Positions 8,725-17,378 of a DNA stretch of 44,765 bases are shown here, piece after piece. This stretch comes from Planctomycetota bacterium (lineage in GTDB: Bacteria > Planctomycetota > UBA1135 > GCA-002686595): positions 1 through 44,765 of the forward strand of contig PBIX01000113.1 in the NCBI GenBank assembly GCA_002720975.1, written 5' to 3'. The notes below the pieces were generated by a model. It saw only the letters and a list, made by a program, of their open reading frames with translations, ran no database searches and was not told the origin of the DNA. Position 1 is the stretch's first letter; each line of letters starts with the position of its first letter. The position numbers and the translations under genes are program-made.

Positions 8725-9642
8725 ATGGCTAGTATGGAGGTTGACCTCGCCGGAATTTCCCTGCGAAATCCGATCCTCTCCGCGTCCGGGACCTTTGGGC
8801 ATGGGGTGGAGATGCAGCACATGGTGGCCCTGGATGAGCTGGGGGGGCTGGTCAGCAAGACGGTGACCTGTCAGCCGCGCCCCGGCAATCCCGCCCCACG
8901 CATTGCGGAGACCAAGGCCGGCTTCCTGAACTCGATAGGGCTGGAGAATCGTGGGATCGAGTCCTACATCGAGTCCGTGCTGCCGGAGGTGGATAGTGCG
9001 GGGACGGTCATCATCACGAACATCGGTGGGGAGAGCGTGGCCGACTACGCCGCCGCCGCAGAAGCCCTGGCGGGCTTCGACGTGATCTCTGCTCTGGAAG
9101 TCAATCTCTCATGCCCGAACGTGGGCGGAGGCCGGCTGCCATTCAGCACGGACCCCAAGAAGGCGGAAGAGGTGTTGCGTGCGGTGAGCGAGGTCACGGA
9201 CAAGCCCCTTTGGGCCAAGCTCTCGCCCAACGTGACGCGCATCGAGGAGATCGCCTGCGGTGCCGAGGCGGGGGGAGCCAGCGCGATCACGGCCGTCAAT
9301 ACCCTGCTTGGCCTGGGGGTGGACTGGCGCACGGGACAGCCGTCCCTGGCGACCGTCATGGGCGGCTACTCGGGGATCGGCATGGGTCCCGTGGCTCTGC
9401 GCTGTGCATGGCAGTGCGCTCAAGCGGTCGACATCCCCGTCGTCGGCTGTGGGGGCATTGCCGATGCCGAGGACGTCTTGGCCTTCTTGGCCGTTGGCTG
9501 CCATGCCGTGCAGGTGGGTACAGCGAGCTTCTCTGAACCAGGCCTGCTCGGCCGCTTGGCGGGGGACGTGGAGCAGTTGCTTGACGAAGCCGGCGTGAAG
9601 GACGTGCTGGATGTGGTGGGCTGTATGGAGGCCTCCAGGTGA
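8725..9642 (+). CDS. pyrD: Dihydroorotate dehydrogenase, class 1B type
   Basis: This enzyme oxidises dihydroorotate to orotate with FMN in de novo pyrimidine synthesis. The 305 residues are typical of soluble class 1 enzymes. Visible motifs are the N-terminal NPILSASGTFGHG, the substrate loop NSIGLENRG, the active-site EVNLSCPN (base Cys at residue 130), and the FMN-phosphate elements IPVVGCGGIAD and AVQVGTASF. NLSCPNVGGG with the following DPKKAEEVL pattern fits class 1B, which normally works with an FAD/iron-sulfur subunit PyrK and NAD+. No pyrK is next to it, so the partner must be encoded elsewhere or the electron acceptor differs. An ATG three codons later is an alternative start. The response-regulator gene starts 18 bases downstream, so the two are probably co-transcribed. 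Confidence 0.93.
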   Translation: MASMEVDLAGISLRNPILSASGTFGHGVEMQHMVALDELGGLVSKTVTCQPRPGNPAPRIAETKAGFLNSIGLENRGIESYIESVLPEVDSAGTVIITNIGGESVADYAAAAEALAGFDVISALEVNLSCPNVGGGRLPFSTDPKKAEEVLRAVSEVTDKPLWAKLSPNVTRIEEIACGAEAGGASAITAVNTLLGLGVDWRTGQPSLATVMGGYSGIGMGPVALRCAWQCAQAVDIPVVGCGGIADAEDVLAFLAVGCHAVQVGTASFSEPGLLGRLAGDVEQLLDEAGVKDVLDVVGCMEASR

Positions 9643-9660
9643 TGTCCATGGGAGTGTGCC

Positions 9661-10485
9661 GTGCGACTGGCTGAGATCACATCGGACATGATGTCGCGCG
9701 CCATCGACATCTACTTTGAGCACGCCTTCCCAGAGGCCTTGGGCAAGAGCCCTGCACGGTCTGCGGAGGAGCTCAAGGAGCATGCGGGTCTCGACCAACC
9801 GCTGGCCCTGTTCGATGCTCCGGAAGGCAAGAGTGCGGGAGTACTACCGCGCCATGTGGTTCGCCTCGGGAACCACGGCTATCCGTTCATGAAGTTGGTC
9901 GTGCAGGAGTACATCCTGGACGGCGAGTATTTCTTCTCCGTGGACACTCACGACGCCCTGAAGGTCTCGCCGGAAATGCCCGACTACGAGGCGTGGTGTG
10001 AGGTACGCCGTGAGAATCGGCGCCTGAAGGAGACCATTGAAGAGGCCTGGGCCGGGGCTGGGTTGCCCACGCACCAGGAGCTGCGCTCCCTGGCAGAGGG
10101 CGTCGCTGGTACCGATGGTCAGAACGGGTGCTCCGGACGGATCATGGTCGTGGATGACGAGCGGGACGTGGCGCTCGGGTTGGCGGCCCTCCTGCGGGGG
10201 AGGGGGTTCGTGGTGGAGACCGCGTTCGATGGCCAGGAGGTCGTGGATCGCCTCAAGGATGGGGAGGTTCCGGACCTGCTGCTCTTGGACTACTCGATGC
10301 CCGAGCTGGATGGCGAGGAGGTGATGCAGACCCTCAGGGCGGACCCGGAGTTTGCCCAGATGCCCATCCTGCTGGCGACGGCGAGCAACATTGACCTGGA
10401 GGCCATGACCCGGGCGAATGGACTGCTGAGAAAGCCGTACACCCGGGGAGTGCTGTTTCAAATGATCCAGGGCCTGATCGGGTGA
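9661..10485 (+). CDS. Response-regulator receiver protein with an unrecognised N-terminal domain
   Basis: A 274-residue protein begins with GTG at 9661, preceded by GGAG seven bases upstream. Residues 160-274 are a complete receiver (REC) domain: acidic pair D165-D166, phosphoacceptor D210 (LLLLDYSMPELDG), T240 (LLATAS) and K258 (LRKPY), so it should be phosphorylated by a histidine kinase. There is no DNA-binding or enzymatic output domain after it. Residues 1-140 form a domain I do not recognise, with a hydrophobic/aromatic core (GNHGYPFMKLVVQEYILD then EYFFSVDTHDAL) followed by a charged helix. No kinase gene lies nearby. It follows pyrD by 18 bases, and a stable hairpin ends the unit just after its stop. 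The output is unknown; the N-terminal domain is presumably the effector or a partner-binding module. Confidence 0.75.
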   Translation: MRLAEITSDMMSRAIDIYFEHAFPEALGKSPARSAEELKEHAGLDQPLALFDAPEGKSAGVLPRHVVRLGNHGYPFMKLVVQEYILDGEYFFSVDTHDALKVSPEMPDYEAWCEVRRENRRLKETIEEAWAGAGLPTHQELRSLAEGVAGTDGQNGCSGRIMVVDDERDVALGLAALLRGRGFVVETAFDGQEVVDRLKDGEVPDLLLLDYSMPELDGEEVMQTLRADPEFAQMPILLATASNIDLEAMTRANGLLRKPYTRGVLFQMIQGLIG

Positions 10486-10495
10486 AGGAGTGAGG

Positions 10496-10517
10496 TGTAA
10501 GGGCTTGGGCCCTTACA
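10496..10517 (+). terminator. Hairpin after the pyrD/response-regulator unit
   Basis: TGTAAGGGC and GCCCTTACA form a perfect 9-base-pair stem around a TTGG loop, starting 10 bases after the stop codon. There is no run of T after it, so it may stabilise the 3' end or pause polymerase rather than terminate on its own. The rest of the gap up to secA at 10734 shows no gene; weak -10-like TAATGT (10661) and TTACAC (10713) are present. Confidence 0.5.
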
Positions 10518-10733
10518 GCGCGCTCTGGTCCGATAGTCGCTTCAAGCTCGCCGCGAGAGTGCAAGGCCTCCAGCGCGGGTGGGTGCGCAGGTACCCATCT
10601 GGAATCAAGTGCAGCCCAACCCACGTCTGCGGGGGTTGTTCCCCTCCCTCTGACCCCGTCTAATGTCCCCCCGAAACCCCGCCCCGAGCCTCCAGTCGGC
10701 CCCCAGGATCCCTTACACCACGCCTTTCACCCC

Positions 10734-13637
10734 ATGAGTTGGGACGACTTCACAGACAAGATATCTCTGGCCGGGGATAAGGTCGGCCGCAGCCTCAAGT
10801 CCCTCTTCGGGTCGGAGAACGAGCGCATGGTGCGCTCCATGCAGCCGATCATCGCGCAGATCAACGAGCTCGAGCCCTGGGCGCAGGGTCTCGACCAGGA
10901 AGCCATTCAGGCAGAGATGGTGCGGCTCAAGGAGGCGGTCGCCGAGGGAGAATCCACCCTCGAGGATGCGCTGCCCCACGTCTTTGCCATGGTGCGCGAG
11001 GCCTCGGTGCGTACGCTCGGGCTGCGGCACTACGACGTTCAACTCGTGGGGGGCTACGTCCTCCACCAGGGCCGTATCGCCGAGATGATGACCGGCGAGG
11101 GCAAGACGCTCGTGGCCACCCTGGCTCTGTCCCTCAACAGCCTATCCGGGCGGCCCGTCTACCTCGTCACGGTCAACGACTACCTGGCCAAGCGGGATGC
11201 CCACTGGATGAGTCCCATCTACAACTACCTGGGTCTGACGGTAGGGGCCATCCAGTCGTCGATGGATCCGCGCGAGCGCAAGCCGGTCTACGCGTGCGAC
11301 GTCATCTACGCGACCAACAACGAGATGGGGTTTGACTACCTGCGGGACAACATGAAGACCACGGTGGATGAACAGGTCCAGAGCGACCTGTATTTCGTCA
11401 TCGTGGACGAGGTGGACTCGATCCTGATCGATGAGGCGCGGACCCCGCTGATCATCAGTGGTCCGGCTGAGGAGCACGTAGGCAAGTACATCCAAGCCGA
11501 TGAGATCGTGCGCCAGTTGACTCGGGATGAGCACTACGAGATCAAGGAGAAGGAGAAGAGCGCCTCGCTGACGGAAGCGGGAATCGAGGAAGCAGAGCGG
11601 CTCCTTGGCGTCGAGTCCTTCTACGAGCCCGGATTCGAGGATTGGCCGCACTACCTTGAGAATTCCATCCGTGCCCATGAGCTCTACACCAACGACAAGG
11701 AGTACGTGGTCGAGCCCGCTGAGGACCGGCATACGGGCGAGCTCAGACCCGAGGTCATCATTGTCGACGAGTTCACTGGCCGGAAAATGCAGGGACGGCG
11801 CTGGTCAGACGGTCTACACCAGGCTGTCGAGGTCAAGGAGGGGCTTGAACCCAAGAAAGAGTCGCAGACCCTGGCGACGATCACCTTCCAGAATTACTTC
11901 CGGATGTACGAGAAGCTGTCCGGCATGACCGGTACGGCCCTCACCGAGGCGGGTGAATTTCACAAGATCTACAACCTGGACGTTGTCTCGATTCCCACCA
12001 ACCTGCCCATCGCGCGGGACGACGGCAACGACGTCGTGTATCGCACAGAGGACGAGAAGTGGAACGCCATCATTGAGGAGATCGAGCGCCTACACGAGAA
12101 CGGGCAGCCGGTTCTCGTGGGCACCGCATCCGTGGAGAACTCCGAGCACGTCTCCGCCTTGTTGAAGAAAGAGCACATCAAGCACGAGGTGCTGAACGCC
12201 AAGAACCACGAGCGGGAAGCACACATCATCGCCACCGCCGGGGAGGCTGGCTCCGTGACGGTCGCCACCAACATGGCCGGTCGGGGAACGGACATCAAAC
12301 TGGGGGGGAACTTCGAGTACCGCCTGGGCGAGGCTCTGACGGAGCATGGGCTCATGGAGGGCGAGGTGGAGCACCTCGAGCAGATCAACAAGATCCGCGA
12401 GGAGGTGCGCGAGTCATGCGACGCCGACGAGGCTCAGGTGCTGGAGAACGGTGGGCTGTACGTGCTGGGGACCGAGCGGCACGAGGCGCGCCGTATCGAC
12501 AACCAACTCCGGGGCCGTACAGGACGGCAGGGGGATGTGGGCGCCAGCCGCTTCTTCTTGAGCCTGCAAGATCCGCTGATGCGCATCTTCTACCGCGACT
12601 GGGTGACCAACGCGATGGAGAAGCTGGGCATGAGCGAGGGACAGGAGATCGAGTCGGGGATGGTGAGCCGGGCCATCGCACGCGCTCAAAAGAAGGTCGA
12701 GGACCGCAACTTCGAAGTGCGCAAGTCCCTGCTCGAGTACGACGAGGTGATGAATCAGCAGCGCAAGACGATCTACACCGTGCGCCAGGATGTGCTGGAG
12801 AAGAAGGGACTCAAGGACAAGATCCTGACCATGATCGGCAATGTGGTGGAGAACTCCTCCCGGGTACATGCCGGCGACCCGACCGGCTTTGCCGAGTGGT
12901 GTCAGAAGACATTCAACGTCGAGGTGCCTGAGTCGGATGCCGTCTTGGCGACGGACACCGAGAATCCCCACTGCGATGCCGTCCTCGATCGACTCGGGTC
13001 GCGCTATGACGAGCGCGAGGCCGACATGGGCGATGAACTCACCCGACGGGTGGAGCAGTACCTGCTGCTGAACTCCATCGATTCCAAGTGGAAGGACCAT
13101 CTGCATGCGGTGGATGCCCTCAAGGCGGGTATCGGGCTGCGAGGTTATGGCCAGCAGGACCCCAAGGTGGCCTACAAGAAAGAAGGCACCGAGTTGTTTC
13201 ACGAGAAGCTCCTGCCCGCAGTGGAGAACGAGGTGGCAAGCCTGATCCTCCGCATCCAGGCTCGGCGTCCTGAGGAATCCCAAGATGAGGGGGATGGCGG
13301 CGCCGATGAGGGAGGCCTCACACCGCGTGGCATGGTGCGTGCGGGTCAGGCCGTTCCCGGTGGTGGACCCACGGCCCCGACTCCCGAGCAGCTTGCAGCG
13401 CTGCGCCAGCGCATGCAGCAGCAAGCTGCACGCCGGGCCATGCGGCCCCAGGTGCCCGCTTCCAACGCCTTTGACGTCATGCGCCGCGGACAGGCGTCCT
13501 CCGGGGGGGGCGGGAGCGCGCAGGAAACCACCCCGGCACCCGCTTCAACCCCTTCCGGATTCGAGGGCACGGGTCGCAACGAACCCTGCCCCTGCGGCAG
13601 CGGCAAGAAGTTCAAGAAGTGCCACGGGGTCGGGTGA
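10734..13637 (+). CDS. secA: Preprotein translocase ATPase SecA
   Basis: SecA is the motor that pushes unfolded preproteins through SecYEG. The 967 residues are complete. Motifs include the N-terminal VRTLGLRHYDVQLVGG region, Walker A MTGEGKTLVAT (about 119-129), the Walker B VDEVDSILIDEART (about 224-237), FRMYEKLSGMTGTA and TNMAGRGTDIKLGG in the nucleotide-binding domains, DNQLRGRTGRQGD, and the helical scaffold region with SIDSKWKDHLHAVD. A low-complexity Gln/Ala/Pro linker (about 850-945) precedes the C-terminal SEC-C zinc motif NEPCPCGSGKKFKKCHG, which binds SecB, ribosomes or lipids in other bacteria. The ATG at 10734 follows a C-rich stretch (cacccc) without a Shine-Dalgarno sequence. 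waaA starts 22 bases downstream and may be co-transcribed. Confidence 0.98.
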   Translation: MSWDDFTDKISLAGDKVGRSLKSLFGSENERMVRSMQPIIAQINELEPWAQGLDQEAIQAEMVRLKEAVAEGESTLEDALPHVFAMVREASVRTLGLRHYDVQLVGGYVLHQGRIAEMMTGEGKTLVATLALSLNSLSGRPVYLVTVNDYLAKRDAHWMSPIYNYLGLTVGAIQSSMDPRERKPVYACDVIYATNNEMGFDYLRDNMKTTVDEQVQSDLYFVIVDEVDSILIDEARTPLIISGPAEEHVGKYIQADEIVRQLTRDEHYEIKEKEKSASLTEAGIEEAERLLGVESFYEPGFEDWPHYLENSIRAHELYTNDKEYVVEPAEDRHTGELRPEVIIVDEFTGRKMQGRRWSDGLHQAVEVKEGLEPKKESQTLATITFQNYFRMYEKLSGMTGTALTEAGEFHKIYNLDVVSIPTNLPIARDDGNDVVYRTEDEKWNAIIEEIERLHENGQPVLVGTASVENSEHVSALLKKEHIKHEVLNAKNHEREAHIIATAGEAGSVTVATNMAGRGTDIKLGGNFEYRLGEALTEHGLMEGEVEHLEQINKIREEVRESCDADEAQVLENGGLYVLGTERHEARRIDNQLRGRTGRQGDVGASRFFLSLQDPLMRIFYRDWVTNAMEKLGMSEGQEIESGMVSRAIARAQKKVEDRNFEVRKSLLEYDEVMNQQRKTIYTVRQDVLEKKGLKDKILTMIGNVVENSSRVHAGDPTGFAEWCQKTFNVEVPESDAVLATDTENPHCDAVLDRLGSRYDEREADMGDELTRRVEQYLLLNSIDSKWKDHLHAVDALKAGIGLRGYGQQDPKVAYKKEGTELFHEKLLPAVENEVASLILRIQARRPEESQDEGDGGADEGGLTPRGMVRAGQAVPGGGPTAPTPEQLAALRQRMQQQAARRAMRPQVPASNAFDVMRRGQASSGGGGSAQETTPAPASTPSGFEGTGRNEPCPCGSGKKFKKCHGVG

Positions 13638-13659
13638 GCTTCGAGGCGGGTAGCCAGCC

Positions 13660-14997
13660 ATGACGGTGAGCGCGCCCCTAGGTCCTGACCCGCACGCGGG
13701 ACTGCGCATCACTGTGCTATATGGGGTGTACGACGCCCTCTGGACCCTGGCCCTGCTCTTCACGAGTCCCTGGTGGATCGTCAGAAGCCTCGTGCACCCG
13801 CCCACCCGAGACATGGTGCAGGGCAGGCTGACCCTGAGCTTGAAGCCCCTGCCGCCCGCGCCCGAGCGACCGCGTGTCCTCGTTCACGGGGTGTCGGTGG
13901 GGGAGGTGAAGGCGGCCAAATCCCTGGTGGCGGAGCTCTCCAAGACCTGCGAGGTGGTCATATCCAGCTCAACAAACACGGGCATGCGGGTGGCTCGGCA
14001 GTGCTATCCCGACTACCAGGTCGTGCGCTTTCCCGTGGACCACATGTGGCCGGTGACGCGCTTCATGAACCGGGTGCAACCCTCGTGCGTCATCCTCATG
14101 GAGTTGGAGATCTGGCCCAACTTTCTGCGCAAGGCCAATTGCCTTGAGGTTCCGGTGGCCATTGTAAGTGGACGCATCACGCCCTCCAGCCACACCAGCT
14201 ACCGACGTTTCGGGACAACGCTGCCCCAGTTTCCACGCATCACCGTCTTCGCCGTCCAGGACGAGGAGCACGCCCAACGGTTTGCGGATCTGGCTGGCTC
14301 CCGGGAGCGGGTCGTGATCACGGGCAACGTCAAGATCGACGGGTTGGATACGGGCCAGCTCGTGGATGATGGTGTGCTGGCGGAACTGCGTGGACTTGTC
14401 GACGCCCAACCGGGCCAGTTCGTATTGGTTGCGGGATCAACCCACGATCCCGAGGAAGGTCTGGTCGCCAAGGCCTTCCGTCAAGCTGCTCCCGGCGCGC
14501 GGGTGATCCTTGTGCCACGCCATCCCGAGCGCGGTCGCGCCGTCCTCTCGGATCTGGCGGAACAGGGTATGGGCGGGCAACTCCTGACGGACCTGCGGGC
14601 AGGGCGCGAGGAGTTGGACACAGCCCGGGCTCTGATCGTGGACACCATCGGAGAGTTGGAGAGCATCTACAGGCTTGCGGACGTCGTCTTTGTAGGGGGC
14701 AGCCTCGTTCCCCATGGGGGGCAGAACATGCTGGAGCCTGCTGCTCTGGGCAGGGCCGTGGTCCACGGGCCTCACGTGGAGAATTTCACCCAGGAGGCCA
14801 GGCTCCTGGAGAAGGCGGGTGGAAGCCGAATCGTGCGCGATCCCTCCCACCTGGCAGAGGTCTTGGAGCAGCTGCTCAAAGACCCGGTGCAGAGAGAGCT
14901 CATGGGGCAGGCCGGCCGGGAGGCCGTCGAGGCCCAGAAGGGAGCCACCGCCCGGACCTTGAGAGTCCTGGCGGACCGCTGCGGCCTCAGGCTCTGA
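13660..14997 (+). CDS. waaA: 3-deoxy-D-manno-octulosonic acid (Kdo) transferase
   Basis: WaaA (KdtA) adds Kdo from CMP-Kdo to the lipid A precursor at the cytoplasmic face of the inner membrane. The 445 residues are family-typical. A hydrophobic anchor lies at about 20-42 (LWTLALLFTSPWWIVRSLV). The N-terminal domain carries HGVSVGEV, whose Glu (about residue 82) is the catalytic base in this GT30 family, and MELEIWPN. The C-terminal domain has GNVKID, VLVAGSTHDPEE, PRHPER and the nucleotide-binding FVGGSLVPHGGQNMLEPAALG. Its presence is good evidence for an outer membrane with lipid A-Kdo-type lipopolysaccharide. It sits between secA and metK rather than with other lipopolysaccharide genes. 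A small hairpin (15018-15030) follows its stop. Confidence 0.95.
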   Translation: MTVSAPLGPDPHAGLRITVLYGVYDALWTLALLFTSPWWIVRSLVHPPTRDMVQGRLTLSLKPLPPAPERPRVLVHGVSVGEVKAAKSLVAELSKTCEVVISSSTNTGMRVARQCYPDYQVVRFPVDHMWPVTRFMNRVQPSCVILMELEIWPNFLRKANCLEVPVAIVSGRITPSSHTSYRRFGTTLPQFPRITVFAVQDEEHAQRFADLAGSRERVVITGNVKIDGLDTGQLVDDGVLAELRGLVDAQPGQFVLVAGSTHDPEEGLVAKAFRQAAPGARVILVPRHPERGRAVLSDLAEQGMGGQLLTDLRAGREELDTARALIVDTIGELESIYRLADVVFVGGSLVPHGGQNMLEPAALGRAVVHGPHVENFTQEARLLEKAGGSRIVRDPSHLAEVLEQLLKDPVQRELMGQAGREAVEAQKGATARTLRVLADRCGLRL

Positions 14998-15017
14998 CCG
15001 GGCACCTGTTTCCTATG

Positions 15018-15030
15018 GCAGGAAGCCTGC
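15018..15030 (+). terminator. Small hairpin after waaA
   Basis: GCAGG and CCTGC form a five-base-pair stem around AAG, 20 bases after the waaA stop. There is no T-run, so its role as a terminator is doubtful. Confidence 0.25.
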
Positions 15031-15061
15031 GTTGGGGGGATCCGGCGGGCCTCAGGGCGGG

Positions 15062-15228
15062 TATGATGGGCCGCCACTTTTGCGCCCGTTGCGGCCATCC
15101 CCATCGTTCAACTCCTCGGTTCCCGCACGCGGGACTCATGTCTCAAGAGGAGATTGCCGATAGGGGCGAAGTCCGGCCCCCCTCCGGGGGCTCCACCCAT
15201 AGTCATCCAAGCCCAACCCCCTGTTTCC
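15062..15228 (+). promoter_or_regulatory. Structured metK leader with alternative hairpins and a -10-like TATGAT
   Basis: The 231 bases between waaA and metK hold no gene. TATGAT at 15062-15067 is a good -10 match, though no -35 lies at normal spacing; it would give a leader of about 155 bases. Hairpins seen: 15066-15098 (GGCCGC with GCGGCC, one bulge), 15121-15134 (TCCCGC with GCGGGA) and 15176-15191 (GCCCCC, loop CTCC, GGGGGC). The GCCCC at 15176-15180 can instead pair with GGGGC at 15163-15167, so the last two structures exclude each other, as in attenuators and riboswitches. I could not match it to a known SAM riboswitch class. Regulation by S-adenosylmethionine is inference from the downstream gene only. 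Confidence 0.35.
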
Positions 15229-16416
15229 ATGGCCCGCACCCTCTTCACTTCTGAATCCGTCTCGATGGGACACCCCGACAAGGTGGCCGATCAGGTCTCG
15301 GACGCCATCCTCGACGCCATCCTCGCTGGCGACTCCACAAGCCGCGTCGCCTGTGAGACCATGGTGACCACGGGGCTGTGTGTGGTGGCTGGCGAGATCA
15401 CGACCCAGTCCGTCGTGAACTACCAGGAGATCGCGCGTGAGACCATCAAGCGCATCGGCTACGACAACGACGACTATGGCATCAACGGCGACACCTGTGC
15501 CGTGATGGTGACCCTCGACAAGCAGTCACCGGACATCAGCCAGGGCGTTTCTGTGGGGGAGGGCCTGCACAAGGAACAAGGTGCTGGCGACCAGGGACTC
15601 ATGTTCGGGTACGCGTGCGACGAGACCGACACGCTGATGCCCTTTCCCATCCACTACTCCCACCGCCTGGTGGAGAAGCTGGCCGAGTTGCGCCAGAGTG
15701 GAGCGCTGCCCTGGTTGCGCCCCGACAGCAAGAGTCAGGTCACGGTGGAGTACGAGGACGGTCGTCCGGTTCGCGTACATACGGTGGTCATCTCGACCCA
15801 GCACGACCCGAGCGTCAACGGCAAGGATGATGAGCAGGACGTGCTTGCGGAGATCCGCAGCACCCTCGTCGAGCAGTGCGTCAAGGCCGTCATTCCCGCC
15901 GAGTTCCTCGACGATGAGACCATCTACCACATCAACCCCACCGGCAAGTTCGTGTTGGGTGGCCCCCATGGTGACTGCGGCCTGACCGGTCGCAAGATCA
16001 TCGTGGACACCTATGGCGGCATGGGCCGTCACGGCGGCGGTGCCTTCTCCGGCAAGGATCCCTCCAAGGTGGACCGCAGTGCAGCCTACGCTGCCCGCTG
16101 GGTGGCCAAGAACGTGGTGGCTGCTGGATTGGCAACCCGCTGCGAGGTGCAGCTCTCCTACGCCATCGGCGTGCCCAAGCCCCTGTCGGTTCTGGTGGAC
16201 ACCTTTGGTACCGCGACCGTGGACGAGGCGGCCATCTCCAAGGCTGTCGACACGGTCTTTGACCTGTCGCCTGCGGGCATCATCGAAGCCCTCGACCTGC
16301 GACGCCCGATCTTCGAGTCCACGGCCTACCACGGCCACTTCGGGCGCGATGAGTTCAGCTGGGAGGCGACGGACAAGGCTGCGGAATTGAAGGCGGCCCT
16401 CGGGGCAGCGGTCTAG
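15229..16416 (+). CDS. metK: S-adenosylmethionine synthase
   Basis: MetK makes S-adenosylmethionine from methionine and ATP. The 395-residue protein starts at the ATG at 15229 ([17 protein letters not shown]); the frame is open 25 codons further upstream but that part is leader. Family signatures are [16 protein letters not shown] (ATP/methionine site), [16 protein letters not shown] (residues about 125-140) and [19 protein letters not shown], with the catalytic His, Lys and Asp residues in place. The length is normal (E. coli has 384). The product feeds the methyltransferase at 34.7 kb and is the substrate of the SAM hydrolase at 30.4 kb. No Shine-Dalgarno sequence is visible; a 155-base structured leader may control it. 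Confidence 0.98.
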   Translation: MARTLFTSESVSMGHPDKVADQVSDAILDAILAGDSTSRVACETMVTTGLCVVAGEITTQSVVNYQEIARETIKRIGYDNDDYGINGDTCAVMVTLDKQSPDISQGVSVGEGLHKEQGAGDQGLMFGYACDETDTLMPFPIHYSHRLVEKLAELRQSGALPWLRPDSKSQVTVEYEDGRPVRVHTVVISTQHDPSVNGKDDEQDVLAEIRSTLVEQCVKAVIPAEFLDDETIYHINPTGKFVLGGPHGDCGLTGRKIIVDTYGGMGRHGGGAFSGKDPSKVDRSAAYAARWVAKNVVAAGLATRCEVQLSYAIGVPKPLSVLVDTFGTATVDEAAISKAVDTVFDLSPAGIIEALDLRRPIFESTAYHGHFGRDEFSWEATDKAAELKAALGAAV

Positions 16417-16496
16417 ACCCGCCCTCCGGGGCTCTCAGGCAGGTTCATGGCATCCGGGGGGGAGGTATGCCAGGTCTGCGCCCGCAAGATCCCTGC

Positions 16497-16525
16497 GTGA
16501 CTGGCGGGGCCCGCTGGGGTACAAC
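16497..16525 (+). promoter_or_regulatory. Candidate pseudopilin promoter
   Basis: GTGACT (16497-16502), 17 bases, TACAAC (16520-16525). Both hexamers match the sigma-70 consensus at four of six positions. The leader to the ATG at 16563 would be about 31 bases, pyrimidine-rich and without a Shine-Dalgarno sequence. Confidence 0.35.
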
Positions 16526-16562
16526 CTGCCCGTCCGGTCCTCCTCTCCCCACCCGTTCGCCC

Positions 16563-17249
16563 ATGCTGCACCCTCCCCAGTCTTCCGCTTCCAATCTGCC
16601 CCAGGGCCTCAGTGCACCGGGCCGCCGCTCGGGATTCACCCTGATCGAGTTGCTGGCCGTGATCCTGATCATCGGGATCCTGGCCACCTTCCTGATCCCC
16701 AAGATTCCCTTCATCCAGGAGCGTGCCTACATCACCGCCTGCCGGGCCAACCTGGGTGAGGTCGGCAAGGGCCTCCTGGCCTACCAGAGTCGATTTGACG
16801 GGATGCCCAAGGAGGGCGGTGCCAAGTTCTTCTGCGTGCTCATCAAGCAGGACCTGATCTGGGAGAACACTCCCAAGTCCGCACGTGGGTTGACCTGTCC
16901 CGGCGTGGACTACAACGCGCTGCCCGGACTGCAGGGTCTGGAAGAGGAGCAGTGGTACGCGGACTACGAGAGCGTGGACGGAACCTACACCGCCTACGCC
17001 GGTCGCGACGTCAAGGAGTACGGCTTCCGGCGCAAGGTGCTGAGCGGCAAGGAGGTGCTCGTGGCCGACGACAACGATCCGGAGAACAACCACAAGAGCA
17101 CGACCCTGGCCCTGATGGGGGACTGGACCGTACGCGAGTACGACATGGCCACCCTGAAGGACAAGAAGATGATCGACGTGGAGGAGGAGGTGCTCCTGGT
17201 GGGTCCCGAGTCTCCCGTGGAAGAGCTGCAGAAGCTGTCACTGGACTAG
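16563..17249 (+). CDS. Type IV pilin-like / type II secretion pseudopilin
   Basis: A 228-residue protein starting at the ATG at 16563. After a basic leader of about 22 residues (GRRSG) comes the class III signal GFTLIELLAVILIIGILA; prepilin peptidase would cut between Gly and Phe and methylate the Phe, and Glu5 of the mature protein is present. The hydrophobic helix continues to about residue 50 and leads to a globular domain with Cys residues (ACRAN, FFCVLI, LTCPGVD) that could form a disulfide. The C-terminal half is acidic (DDNDPENN, DVEEEVLLVG). Such proteins form type IV pili or type II secretion pseudopili. No assembly ATPase or prepilin peptidase gene is in this window, so it is an orphan or minor pilin. 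Confidence 0.85.
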   Translation: MLHPPQSSASNLPQGLSAPGRRSGFTLIELLAVILIIGILATFLIPKIPFIQERAYITACRANLGEVGKGLLAYQSRFDGMPKEGGAKFFCVLIKQDLIWENTPKSARGLTCPGVDYNALPGLQGLEEEQWYADYESVDGTYTAYAGRDVKEYGFRRKVLSGKEVLVADDNDPENNHKSTTLALMGDWTVREYDMATLKDKKMIDVEEEVLLVGPESPVEELQKLSLD

Positions 17250-17378
17250 CTGTCCATGCCTCGACTGGCAGGGCGAAGGCGTGTGCCAGAAGAGTCCCGG
17301 GCAGGAGTTCAGACCGGGCATCGATCGGACGATAGCATGCTCACGCACCCCGTCCGGGTCCGTAGGTAACCCCTCACC

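Noticed and set aside
10486..10733. Small gene between the response regulator and secA
   Set aside because: Only a minus-strand frame of 96 codons crossing into the response regulator is open; it has no motif or ribosome-binding site. The stretch looks non-coding apart from the hairpin.
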